DNA of 64,000 bases. Source: Bolinopsis microptera (taxonomy: Eukaryota > Ctenophora > Tentaculata > Lobata > Bolinopsidae). Where the stretch lies: contig NC_087084.1 of assembly GCF_026151205.1 (NCBI RefSeq), positions 6,565,538 to 6,629,537 of the forward strand, written 5' to 3'. Positions 36,401 through 48,537 of the stretch are shown piece after piece. The translations under genes and the position numbers were made by a program. How positions within the stretch are numbered: the first letter of the stretch is position 1; each line of letters opens with the position of its first letter. Under the pieces are notes generated by a model. The model did no database searches, had not been told where the DNA came from, and was given only the letters and a program-made list of their open reading frames with translations.

Positions 36401-37545
36401 ACACCCCTGGTAATGGCCTGTTTTCCTTCCATGATTATTCTACCATACAACTCATCAAAAACCCCCTAATCTATGATGACACTGTAACAAACCTTTTACG
36501 TACCAATCCCAAGAACTTCGAACCCTAATCCTGGTTTCAAGAATTACCGAGAGTTAAGTCAAGAATTTCAACGATTATCAACAGCTAACATCATTGAGCC
36601 GGATTGTGTAGGCAGAGTCAAGACGAGAACTTCCAGGCACAGCAAGATGACTGGAGTACAAGACAACAAAAAACGATTTCACCAACTCTGATCGAGCAAG
36701 GGGGCTATAACAAGAGAGACACAGCTGCATAACAAGACCAAGTTAGATGATTTTATCTCCGTAAAAATCAGAATCAACGACTTTAAAGTTTTAATCTAAT
36801 ATGCTGATAAGCAGAATGGGAGTTGCAAGAAGATGCAGACAAAATTATTTATGAGATACAATAAACAGGAACTACGTATTTTAAATTTGATGATATTATT
36901 ATTATAAAACGAGGATCTTACCGACAAATGATTCTTAAAAATACCATAATGCGGAAAGTGTAAACTGTACCCTTGAAACAGATTTTTCCCAACATCTATT
37001 GCATGCAGCTACATCTCCAATTTCGTCAATGATCATGCAAGTGTTCCTCATTTGCAAATTTTCTACTATTAAAATCACTTCTAAAACAGATAGCAAGTTC
37101 ATTCTAGGTCCTTTCCCATCTTCCAATGATAAAACATAATAATTGATGATTATCATAAGTAACTTTAATGGAGAGTGATTGCTTTTAAGGCCCATCCAAA
37201 ACTTTTAATTCGGTTTGGCGTGCTTCTAACCGTATAAAATTAAGACCAGACTGTAAAATATAGAAAATAGAGATTTAGAAAGGTATTTTATTTTTATGAT
37301 CAATTCATGATAATATAAGACAAAAGGTTTGAATGAATTAGGATTAGTTTCATGCTATAAAGTATATTTGACGCTGATAGATATTATATATCTCGATTCG
37401 ATTACTTATCTTACAAACATTTACTTAAAATGAAGTGGATTAATATTATTATCCCGATTTTAAATATAAGTGTTAAGGTAATAACTTATTCAAATTATCA
37501 AAAAATTCCCCAATTTCTTTATAACTTTTAGAAAACCAATTGAAT
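36400..37545. other. No clear coding sequence; copy-B-specific
   Basis: This stretch is missing from copy A. Minus-strand 36935-37195 is open but not protein-like enough to call. The LDLa pseudogene may extend into the first part. Confidence 0.3.
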
Positions 37546-37547
37546 CG

Positions 37548-38099
37548 AAATGCTGATTTTGAATAAGGTATTATAACACTAGTATCGTTATATTTTTGAG
37601 CTGATATTGCGTACACTATTTATGTTTTAAAGATACAAACTTTTAAAAAAGGCATTTAACAATTATAAACCAAATGTAAAAGAAGAAAAAAAGGGAAACC
37701 ACAAGGAGGAAAAAAAACTCATCGGATGATGAGGTTTTTTTTTCAGAACGTTCTGAAATAACGGCGGAAATTTATGAATCTAATTAAAGTGTTGATCATT
37801 TAAAAAGCTATCTTATTTTAAAAAAATTGAAACATTTATTGAATTATTGAATTATGCTGAATATCTTAAGTAAGTAAACATTAATCAAAGATACGACTCT
37901 TAATTGTTTTTATAATAAATATTTAACTAAATGGGCCGGGTCAAAAGGAGAAAAACTAATAGGATTTCTTTGATAGTCACTCTTTATCTCATTAAAAATA
38001 TCCACAAGCCGATCAAAGAAAAAAAGAAAACTCACACAAATATCGCACATTCATCAATGGAGAGATTACAACGAATATAACATTTGAGATGATTTAAAA

Positions 38100-38137
<38 letters not shown>

Positions 38138-39240
38138 GTAAAATCAAAATATTTGACTTGATGAATATGGCTGCACAAGAAAAATGAAATATGAAAGGAG
38201 GATTTTAACTGTAAATTGTACTGTAAATCTCTCATAATATATTGACAATGAGTTTCGCAATTTTTTAATACATTCATTAAGGAATCTCTATCATAAACAG
38301 GATTAACAGGATTAAAACAGGATTAAACATAGATTTTGTCAATGAGAGCCCTAACACTCAAGTCTTTACTATGTCTATACATCAATAGAGAAATAAACAA
38401 ATAAAGTTGCAAGAATGTTCTTAAAATAAAAATTGAAAAATCATTAAAATTTAACTTCGTCACATCTTTATCGAAAGAGAAACAAGTGCGAAAATAATAA
38501 TTTAACTGCCAATTATCCGAATTCCCATGAGCATGTTCCATAATGCTATGATATGATAATATGAATAGGTAACCGAATATCAACAGTCTAGTTCAGTGTC
38601 TTAATGAAATGAAGCTTAACTTGGCCGTCACGTTTCCACAGAGGAGTTCTGTTGAGGTGTAGCGGAGACTTTACAGCTGGCCTTCAGCGGATCCTTCTTA
38701 GTGACTTCCTTCTTCGGTAAACGCCTGTTATTTGCTCTCACCAGGAACCTCGCTGCATCTGTGAATAGCCCCTCTAAAGCTCTAAGTTAGCGAAAAGACC
38801 TGTTTTGGCTCTCTGACTAAAGCGATGTCGGTGATCTTCATACAGAAAGCAGGTCCGGAGGATGTGTACCTCATCTTCGATGATGGGGTCCGGGTGGCGG
38901 GTCGGAGAATGGCATTTCAGCGAAATTTTCGAGCACGTCCACGTCCCTGTCCTCTGTTGAGCAAGCTTTACATATCTGAGGTATATGGTCTGATTTCTTT
39001 TGTGGATTCCATGACGTCCAGTCTCAATATTGAAATTGTGTGAGCTTGATCTGAATTGTGCCAGCTTTTTGGATTCACGTATGATTTCCAACCAAATTAT
39101 TGAGATTCATGTGATTAACAAGTCCTTACCAGATTCGGGAAGTATGTGCAAATAATAAACCTTAAAATTCAAACCAATTATCAACGCTGGAAACCTTTTT
39201 CTCCTTCTATCCTTTCTTTCCATAATATACTAATAGTTTA
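37548..39240 (+). repeat. Segmental duplication, 3' part (copy B)
   Basis: Matches 27480-30350 without the LINE. It contains an A run of about 33 bases at 38100-38132 where copy A has none. Confidence 0.8.
38774..39091 (-). pseudogene. Retroelement RT C-terminal fragment (copy B)
   Basis: Open for 105 codons. Contains FNIETGRHG, then EDEVHILRTCFLYEDH, the conserved Cys/His-containing tail that follows many non-LTR reverse transcriptases. Partly frame-shifted inside (the zinc-knuckle cysteines before EDEVH are lost). Confidence 0.55.
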
Positions 39241-39251
39241 GACTAACTACT

Positions 39252-39606
39252 TAACTAGCAGGAACCCGTATAACCCTTAAAGTGATTTAAGTGGTGCCAA
39301 GACTCAAGAGACTAAAATAATTATTACCTATTTAATTCGCGTTTTTGACACCACTTGGGGGTCAAAATTTTGGGCTCTAAAACTCCTATTCCTTGAGTCC
39401 TTGGCCAATTTGTTATTTTTTCATGCTGATTTAGAGGCCATTAAAGCATTTGACCCAGTAAAAATGTTTCAGTTGTATATCTTTTACGGTTTTTGCGGAA
39501 AGTCGCGTTAAAGTTGATGCCCTGGTTTCACTAAAATGGTACGGATAAACAATAAACATATCCATATATTATATCGTCTCGCTTTATAGATAGTAAGATG
39601 AAGATG
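39252..39606 (+). repeat. Segmental duplication, linker part X (second copy)
   Basis: Matches 24085-24370, with about 65 extra bases near 39285-39350. Confidence 0.75.
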
Positions 39607-39761
39607 TCGTATATTCGAAATATTTTGTTTAATTAAAGAGGTCGTTTCAATCGTCAAGATCGCAACTACAGAGGAGAAGTAAAACGTACACCTTGTTAGA
39701 ACTTATAAACTATGTGACTCCTAAACAGCCCCCCCCCCCCCCCCCCCCCCCAACTACTTAA

Positions 39762-41023
39762 AGAGATCATGAAGTGTAAATTTGCGAATTCTTCAAAAAT
39801 TCTCGAAACTTGGGTAGTGAGCTAGGCTTAGTAATTCTGCCACAATCCCAAAATAGCTCCGTCGTAATTGCTTCACAAGCTGAGATAATATGGGGTATAT
39901 CAATTACATTTTTCCAAGTAGTGGCTAGGTGACGGGAGAGCATATACGACATGTGTAAAAACGCCTGATTTTAATTGTCCATAACAAGTTTTCTGTTGGT
40001 TTTTTTGTTGAACGGACAAGATTACCATCAGGTATAAACCATTATATTTCACATATCTTCCTAAATTTGGTGTACAGCGATAAATCTAGTTCCTACAAGC
40101 AATTAAAGACAGCTCACTTTATGGACTTTGAATGTAGCACGATCAGTGTTCAATTTGTTTACTTTCGTTCTGTACGGTCTTTGTATTTTAAAGCTTGCAA
40201 ATGTGTGCTTTCTTGAATAACGTGTAATGTGTAAACACGAACCTAACATATGTATCCGTAGTCTGTACCCCGTAGATAAAAGTCTTATCTTCCAATTAAA
40301 GAATTAATAACTAAGTCAGAGCTGTTACAAATTTTCGCGTTTGATGTCGACTGCGGCACGTGTTTTCATAGTATAGTAGCTCAAGCTTTGCAATTGGATA
40401 GAAAGGTTCGATACGTACTTCCATCATGTGTTGTGTCGGCGATCCGGGAAAAGTTTCCAAACACAGATGGATCAAGGTATACGGGTTTTATCAGTATCGG
40501 AACTGATGATGGACATATTTTGCCATGAACTTAACAAGTAAATGTTTGTATCAAGAAAAAACTATCTATAATTTAAGGTTATTTTAAGTAATAGGTTCTT
40601 TCTAACGTGTATTGTTATTTAGCGTTTGGTAATTGAATGTTTTTCTTCCTACAACTTTACACAGCAGTACGTAAACTTATAAGACAATTATTTGATGCTT
40701 GTGTATATTATGCACATTATACAACCACAATTTTCGAAAGATAAAAGTCAAATCTATCAAGTGTCGTTAATTTGAAGATTTTATCAATTAAATTGGCGCC
40801 ACAGCACATGAATAAAAATGTGCATTTTAACACTGTTTCTATTGCGGTGTCTGACAGTTAGCCACTATCCAACAATTTAGGGCGATCTTCCTGTATCGAT
40901 TTCACGCGACATAATTAAGTTACGAATCTGGGAATTCCGAGCCCTATTGTTATATTAGTGTTTCTATGTGATAGTATATGTGAAATGTTTTGACGATTAA
41001 GTCGGGGACACTTCATGATCCCT
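39762..41023. mobile_element. 1.26-kb TTAA-flanked element with paralogous empty site
   Basis: TTAA at 39758-39761 and 41024-41027. The ends AGAGATCATGAAGTGT and ACACTTCATGATCCCT are inverted. The other copy of linker Y (near 31305) has CTACTTAAC uninterrupted with one TTAA. No transposase inside, so it is a non-autonomous piggyBac-like element by target preference. Confidence 0.9.
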
Positions 41024-41430
41024 TTAACTACCTTTTCATAGCATAATATGTGCACTCAAATTATATTATCTTAATACGATCAAGAAAGGAAGTGTATTCA
41101 ACTATTTTAGTCTTAAGGTTGAACGTGGCAACAAGTTTGATGTATTAATAATTGCAAGAATACGTCATGTTCAGCAAAGATAATTATTTCTTTTAAAATT
41201 ACAATCTGATGCATGTCAAGTGGTAACGTTATGCACATCGCTCATTCTTATTGTCTCTGATATCACTTTTCTAGAATAACAGTCACATACTAACACACAC
41301 ATTACTACTATACGTAAAATAATAAAAATACTTGACTTTAACTTTAACCTCATTTAGCCTGATTAAGATATAAAAGGGTCCTGTAAAATTATATATTATG
41401 GATACGTTCACTTTTTTAAGAACTGATTAT
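41024..41430 (+). repeat. Segmental duplication, linker part Y continued (second copy)
   Basis: TTCATAGCATAATATGTGCA and following sequence match 31313-31700. Similarity fades near 41430, which I take as the right border of the array. Confidence 0.7.
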
Positions 41431-41818
41431 AGACTATTCAATAAGGTCTATTGGCGTATTAAGATTGAACAGTAAAGTTGTGTACCAGATTGATCTAAAT
41501 TGCCTATCTATATTGTAGATGTATCAGTATGGCAGGAATACAGTGTTTTCTAAATTGATTGTTAGAATTATAATTATAATTACATAATTATAATTAAATT
41601 TTGTAATCAAATTTAAACATTTTAAGGTGTTAGTGGCGAGTACTGCTTCCGGGTAGTGCTTCTCAATCGAATCGTGAAGATAAAACAGTCAAAACATTTC
41701 AGCACTAGAAGAGAAACTCCTTTTTAATCTCAAGAAACTAAATTTAGTGCTGTCACGTTCAATGTTTCTACTTTTCTATAAAAATAATATGTAACAAACC
41801 ATTGCGTGTTGATTTAAC

Positions 41819-44800
41819 GTAAGAGACAGCCACAGCGTGACCAGCCAGAGCAGGTAACTCAGTAGACACCATCTGGGTCCATACTTCTGTTTCTGGGGGA
41901 TTTGTATTAGCTTCTATATTCAAGAAGTACAAGCGTTCTCATGTACTGGCAATAATCTGGGGAAAATGTATTCTAAGTTCAATAGATAACGGAGGAGAGC
42001 ACGTACCGAAGTTAAATCGCCACATGCCCGTGTAAGCTTTTACTCCTTCATCAAAACCACCGTATATTAGCATCACATCACCAGTCTGAAAGAGAATTCA
42101 CATTAAATAAGTACTATTAACTATATCAGGCACATCAATGATCATAATTTTATAATAGCTATATTCAAATACTGCCTCACTTTTAAGGGGGCCGGGGGGG
42201 TCTTCATCAAAATTCTCTCGAAATCGACTTTATAGTTGTTTCTGATAGAGGGGAGTGATATCTATCAGCTGCTTTTGGTCCCATAGAAAAATATTGTTCC
42301 TAGCCAAAATTATCGCCGGTCAAAGGTCAGCGCTTATTTGTAATTGTATTGCGCAAGCGATTTTCAATCGCGCGTTCTGAAAATCGAGTCTAAAAATCTA
42401 CCTTCTCCTACATTTTTTGAGCAATCACCCTCAAACTTTCAGGATATGTTTTTAGGATCATTTAGAAGAGAACTCTAGAGCCAGAATTTTGAGATAGGCC
42501 TTTAAAGATTTTTAATCCGATTTTGAAAATCTTGGACCTCTAAAAATCAAGGTCCAAAATTTTCAAAATCAAATTAAAAATCTTTAAAGGCCTATCTCAA
42601 AATTCTGGCTCTAAAGTTCTCTTTTAACTGATCCTAAGAACATATCCTGAAAGTTAAAGGGTGATTGCTCAAAAAATGTAGGAGAAGGTAGATTTTTAGA
42701 CTCGATTTTCAGAACGCGCGATTGAAAATCGCTTGCGCAATACAATTACAAATAAGCGCTGACCTTTGACCGGCGATAATTTTGGCTAGGAACAATATTT
42801 TTCTATGGGACCAAAAGCAGCTGATAGATATCACTCCCCTCTATCAGAAACAACTATAAAGTCGATTTCGAGAGAATTTTGATGAAGACCCCCCCCCCTC
42901 CCCCCGGCCCCCTTAAAAAACCACAGTTAAAGTTAGAGATAATCCAGCTAGATCACAATATTTTCCATGATACTGTAAGTGGTAAGAATCAAAAATTTCA
43001 CTCACGACAATTGCAATGTGATAGTAAAGAGGCGGTGGAGAAAACACTTTGACATGGTGAGTCCACTGTTGTGTTTCTAAATAAAGTAATAAGTTAGATT
43101 TACAACACCCCAGTCCACTGTTGTGTCTCTAAATAAAGTAATAAGTTAGATTTACAACACCCCAGTCCACTTTTGTGTCTCTAAATAAAGTAATAAGTTA
43201 GATTTACAACACCCCAGTCCACTGTTGTGTCTCTAAATAAAGTAATAAGTTAGATTTACAACACCCCAGTCCACTTTTGTGTCTCTAAATAAAGTAATAA
43301 GTTAGATTTACAACACCCCAGTCCACTGTTGTGTCTCTAAATAAAGTAATAAGTTAGATTTACAACACCCCAGTCCACTGTTGTGTCTCTAAATAAAGTA
43401 ATAAGTTAGATTTACAACACCCCAGTCCACTGTTGTGTCTCTAAATAAAGTAATAAGTTAGATTTACAACACCCCAGTCCACTGTTGTGTCTCTAAATAA
43501 AGTAATAAGTTAGATTTACAACACCATATTTAATTAAGATCCTTGACATAATTATTATATCGATTTGTATCTTACAAAACATTGCCAATTTGCCAAAACG
43601 TAAGCTTAACAAATCCACTTCCAGGCATACATATTATGATAATAATGATAACATTGAATTCTACTGGAAATTTTATCATTGTCATAATAACATATTAGAT
43701 ATAATTGGAAACATCATTTGAGGTGGCCAAATTTACACAAATTTATGCATTATTTTAGAGCACCATGACATTACAAATCTAATTTCAAACTGAATATTAG
43801 TTGTAACTTAGTAACTTAATAACTTAGTTACCTAGTAACTTAGTAACTTAGTAACTTAGTAACCTAATAACTTAGTAACTTGGTAACTTATTAACCTAGT
43901 AACTTAGTAACCTAGTAACTTAGTAACTTGGTAACTTATTAACCTAGTTACTTAGTAACTTAGTAACTTAGTATCCTACTAACTTGGTAACTCTCTGACC
44001 CGACACCTCATAATAAACTGACCAGTATCATAAGACCAGAGAGAGTTGATAATTTCCCTTTGAGCACTACCTCCAAATAGCCACATCACAGGTCCACTGA
44101 ACACGGCCGTGTGACCGAACATTGCTGGTGGAGTGTTGGTTTCAGCGGTCTCCACTTTACACCATTCGTTATCATCTGGGGTAAGGAAAATTCTTTTAAA
44201 CACCAAACAACCCTTCCAAACAATTGTGAAGCATATTATACACAGATTGCTGATATGATTGTGAATTCAAACATCTACATGTATAATATACATGTAGATT
44301 GAAGATGTTACTATATAGAATTCATGTATACCAGTTAACAATATGTATTGTATTCTGCAACATTACCTACCCAGATCATACGTCCACAGCTCGTTACTTT
44401 CACAACCAAGGTAAGTGTAACCTCCGTACATGTACACAGTGTTATTGAGAATAGACACTGACTGGGAGTGACGGTTGAGAGGCCAGTTATCTCCAGTCTG
44501 ATATTTCTCCCATTCGTACACCGAAAAGTCAAAAACCCACAATGAAAAACTGGACCCTAATGACCCACCAAATATGAAAACTTTTTTATCGTATAGTATA
44601 GCACTATGATTGAATAGTCTAGGGGGAGCTTTTCCAGAATATGAGAGTTTAGTCCAGACGGCTGCTTCAGTGTGGTACTGCCAAAGTTCATTACTTGCTG
44701 AATATTCATCTTTTCCTCCAAAAAGGTATAGAGATCCTTCAAAGAATATAAGAGAATGCCCAGAGCGAGAGGAAGGGCTATCTTCAGAGTCAGGAACTAA

Positions 44801-44848
44801 TTCAACCCATGATAGAGATCCGAACTTTGTGTCTGCATTTTTTGTCAT
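41819..44848 (-). CDS. Kelch-repeat protein, five exons, partial
   Basis: Exons from 5' to 3' on the minus strand are 44848-44371, 44175-44023, 43076-43006, 42085-42007 and 41913-41819. Phases 1, 1, 0, 1 join without stops. About 290 residues contain successive kelch blades with the family pattern of a Gly-Gly pair and a later Trp: RSGHSLIFFEGSLYLFGG with ELWQY, FNHSAILYDKKVFIFGG with LWVFDF, RHSQSVSILNNTVYMYGG with ELWTYDL, FGHTAVFSGPVMWLFGG with LWSYDT, MLIYGG with GMWRFNF, then VWTQM with AGHAVAV. Kelch blades form a beta-propeller used for protein binding. No partner domain (BTB, BACK, EGF, CUB) is visible. The first exon is preceded by an AG at its ATG, so it may be internal. Attractin/MEGF8-type receptors contain such propellers; that assignment is only a possibility. 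The downstream exon is not seen before the duplicated array. Confidence 0.8.
42187..42912. mobile_element. 726-bp near-perfect foldback element flanked by TTAA
   Basis: Two arms of about 350 bases are almost exact reverse complements meeting near 42545. The ends are GGGGGCCGGGG and its complement. TTAA occurs at 42183-42186 and 42913-42916. It lies in an intron of the kelch gene, so a transcript would form a long hairpin. Confidence 0.9.
43077..43527 (-). repeat. 52-bp minisatellite containing the acceptor of kelch exon 43076-43006
   Basis: Eight to nine units. On the transcript strand each reads AAATCTAACTTATTACTTTA then TTTAG, then AGACACAACAGTGGACT. This is a branch-point-like CTAAC, the acceptor, and the first bases of the exon. 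The units are nearly identical (one or two alternating G/T changes). Confidence 0.9.
43800..43990 (-). repeat. TAACTTAG repeat downstream of the donor of kelch exon 44175-44023
   Basis: About twenty copies of an 8-base unit (CTTAGTAA and variants CCTAGTAA, CTTGGTAA), ending about 35 bases from the 5' splice site. Confidence 0.8.
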
Positions 44849-45319
44849 CTATTTGTGAAGGTCCAAAGTGTGAAGCTAAATCCAGTAGCCATTAATCATG
44901 CCTGCAATGATACTGATAATTGATTTATTGATATTTGTATAATATTATATACACTATACATAATATACAGGGTGTTCACAATACATTAATAGTACATTCT
45001 CAAACATCTGTAGATGAGTTAATGAAGGAGTAATCAGCTATATTTTATGTTCGTTTTCTTTGTAAAACGTTTACAATTTTTTACAACCAGTCCAGATGTC
45101 AAACATTTGACACAGCTCTGTAAATTTAGAATACTTTGCTGCAACATCCTAGGAACAACATTTGTTGTGGATTTTTTTGGCTAGAACTAGTTTGTAAATT
45201 TGGGCATCAATCTAAAATGTAATCATTAGTTTATATAGTCAACATACGATTTTATATTGATTCTGAAAATAAATATCAAATCAAGTAAATTCACCCTTGC
45301 AAAAGACAACAACTGCAAC

Positions 45320-45389
45320 CAGTGGTGTAGTGAAGGGCCCCACTGACCCCACTGTGCGGGGGGCGCCAACAGGTAAAGTTATGCCACTG
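45320..45389. repeat. Short TIR element related to 11469-11586
   Basis: CAGTGGTGTAGTGAAGGGCC and TTATGCCACTG form the ends. The inner CACTGTGCGGGGGGCGCCAA matches the 11.5-kb copy without the long G runs. Confidence 0.55.
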
Positions 45390-46931
45390 ACTGCAACTGT
45401 AATATAATTAGTGATTTTTAACATTTCTGGTGGTTTTTAGGCTTTAGTATCCACATTTTATCAAACATTTGTACTAAAAGTCACAGAGAATATGTAGCTT
45501 AGGCTTCCTTTTCATTATCTAAATTAGATTCATTCGATAAATATATAATTTCGGGTCATAAGTTTTGGGTCTCAGCCATATTTTCTATAATTTGATAGAA
45601 AATTTATATGTTATATGAACTCAAGAGACATGCAGCTAAAATTCAAAAGGAACGCCAACAAACTATGTTTTGCGTAAGTATAAGATAACTTGAGGTGAGA
45701 AATGGGATCGGATCATTCTAATAGTAGGGGGCGGCGTGAGTATAGGGGCATCAGAGGGGGCGCTCCCCCCCCCCCCCCAAAAAGACCTGACCTTTCTTCT
45801 AAAGGATTTAAGCTTAAGAAAGGTCCCAAATCAAAATCAGGTGTAAGTGATAAAATCATGTGTTTATCAATGATATTCATAAATAAATCCAACTATAGTT
45901 ATTGTCTAAATATAAGGTTAGACACACTCAAAAAGTATAAATTACATACACTAAATTATATGACAAACGACGTGATTTCAGTTTTAAAGTCGTCACTTTT
46001 CCTAACCTTAGCTCCAACGTACCTGTGAAACCTTCATATGGAATATTTGTAGGCGAACTATATAGTGAAACAAATTTAGTGAAACAAATTTAAAATTTTA
46101 TCCTTTATTTTACAATCATAATATAATAATATTTATAAGCCTCCGTTTTGAAAGTTTCAAATTTTAATATATTCACATTTCTATTTAAAATCCAATTTAA
46201 TGTATAAGTCAATAACTGGCCGCCAAAGCCGCGCATTCTTGAAAACAGGATTAAATTGTTTATGATTGTACGACAAATAGAAATAAATTTAAACTATCCG
46301 TGGTTTTTTTGAATGAATTATAATCTTACCTAAATCCAAAGCCAGCTTTGTGAAATTTACTATTAGATCATAATATATCGTCAATTCTCAATATTTACAA
46401 TGCAACATTTCATTAATCTACATACAAGCGTACTCCAGCCCCTGCACGCATCCGTTCTTATGCGGCGCGGCTCAAGCCGCGCACGCACGTATTATTTTAT
46501 ACTTTTTGCTTTCTAATAAATATCGTGTCAATGTGTCTAAATGTTCATGTTTTGTGTAAACCGAATCCAATTGAGATTAGTGACAAGGATAAGGACCCAA
46601 GTGCCTGTACGGCTTTTTCGGGCCCCTGTGGACCACTACTCTTGAAATCGCTCTACAACTATTGAACATTTATAACTGTTATATAATTATATATAACGTC
46701 ATTTGACAATTATTATCATTAATCTACAATCTAACTGTCTTGCTGAGGGGAGGAGTAAACGCTTCACAAACTAAAATATAATACTTACAACATACAAAAT
46801 TTAAAACCATCAACACGGTTATAGTTAATATCAAGGGCCAATTTGGTATACCGCTATTTCGTTGTAATATCTAGTTATAGTATATCTTTACATTTTAATA
46901 CAATAATGAAATACAATAGGATACATGTTTC

Positions 46932-46932
46932 G

Positions 46933-46979
<47 letters not shown>

Positions 46980-46980
46980 A
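46932..46980. repeat. AAAG microsatellite
   Basis: About twelve perfect tetranucleotide units. Confidence 0.95.
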
Positions 46981-47611
46981 TAGGATATGCAGATCCTCCT
47001 CAGTAGTTAATGAATTTATTCATGATGTTAAATTATTAATTGATAAACTGATCACCCATAATTATGAACGAAAAATCTAACACAGATATCTTAAATTATT
47101 TATTAATAGTCAGCCAGCGTGTATCCTCAAACACTGGCACAATTTCACAGTTAATGACTTCATTATATAATTATATTGTGTGTAAGGCCAATCCCTGTAA
47201 TTCGTTATAATTCCTTATGGCTATGCATGTTACCTCTTCCGCAGGATCTATTTCTTTCTCTCTTTGGTCGTATCGGAACAGTTTTATATCACGTTGACTA
47301 CTCTTTCGCAGTTTATTATTTAGCTTTCAAGCAGTATATAAGTTTGTTTTCTATATTCATTCAGACTTTTACTTAAGTCTAGTTGTACATTACTTTGTCA
47401 TATTTTATCGAACTAAGGTGTAGTATTGCCAGATCCCAGTTCATTTTGTAACAGAGTTTTATATTAACAGGAAACGATGTAACAGAATCGATATATTTTA
47501 ATGTTGCCATGGGGTGGCAAGTCCCCATACATTGTGGTCTGGTAGTTTCATTGCATCTTAATATATGAATTGACATGGTTACTAACAGAAGGACAGAACA
47601 CGACATATTCA

Positions 47612-47712
47612 GACCCGCCTACCGCTCTCCAAAATCCACGTTTTTCTGCAAAAACGTCCATTCGTAACCTTTCACTATTGCCTTTTTACAAAAAGGTGAA
47701 ATGGAACAAATC
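47612..47712 (+). repeat. Dispersed repeat, copy 3
   Basis: CCCGCCTACC, AAAATCCACGTTTTTCTGC, CGTCCATTCGTAACCTTTCAC and AAAAAGGTGAAA occur in order, as in the copies at 9.2 and 30.9 kb. Confidence 0.65.
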
Positions 47713-48537
47713 TGAGTAAAACCATTGAGAGTAAAAAATTATAGTTTGTGGCTAAGTCTGCTGTTTTAATATTGAATACTGCACACTATTGCTTTATAAT
47801 TCTGTTGATGACCGTGGAGCTGGATAAAATCTTGTTCACTTTCTTTCTTTACTTTTTTATGCACTGTATGATTGACATGACAAGAGTTCTTAAATTAGAC
47901 AGCTCATCAGCTAGCTTTTCAAAAAAAATATTTTTGCATTTTACATAATATACAGGAAGGCCAGGATACATAAATACAAAAAGGTATTTTTTGCATTTTA
48001 CATGGTACATACTGTTGATGAAATAATTAGTTGCTCTATAATAATAATAATAATATAATAACAAAGTATTTATATCCCGCTCATATTAGCAACTAGTAAC
48101 CAAGAATGGTACAAGCTACTAATGTCAGAGCGGCTCTCCTAACAAAGAGAAAACTATAATAATTTAGAATTCTCCAACAAAAAATTCTCATTTTCCTTTA
48201 AACTGCTTATTGGTAACACTAACGTCTAAAAACAATATACGACAGACATGTTGGTACAATCAGACATCAGATGGAATAAACTATAAGAAAGAAAAAAATC
48301 TCGACAGATATTCGTTACCTTTATTTATCCAAAAGAATTTAATTAATTAAACTTCATTATACACTCTTCTTTATTTGTAGATCAAAACAACAAACACAAA
48401 GTGTGGCCTGCATCCCCGTCAATACCACACAATCATTTAATGAGTTGCTCAAACTTCAAAGGTAGCAGACCAGGCCGAGTACTGCATATACTGTGATATG
48501 CAGTTAAAAGGACATTTGTCCGACAGCAGCTCTTGTC

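Larger units (their letters stand above)
44849..48500. other. No gene seen; repeats only
   Basis: Contains the small TIR element at 45320-45389, a C run at 45769, an AAAG microsatellite at 46932-46980, a GC-rich patch near 46455 and the dispersed repeat at 47612-47712. Reading frames here lack splice context or recognisable domains. Confidence 0.5.

Noticed and set aside
38100-38132. A-run in duplicate copy B as a separate retroposon insertion
   Set aside because: No accompanying sequence or clear target duplication; homopolymer expansion is sufficient.
43081-43527. A CRISPR-like array
   Set aside because: Units are head-to-tail without unique spacers and the DNA is an animal intron.
45702-46028. 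A 108-codon frame starting MGSDHSNS
   Set aside because: Proline run comes from a C homopolymer; no homologous pattern recognised and no splice support.
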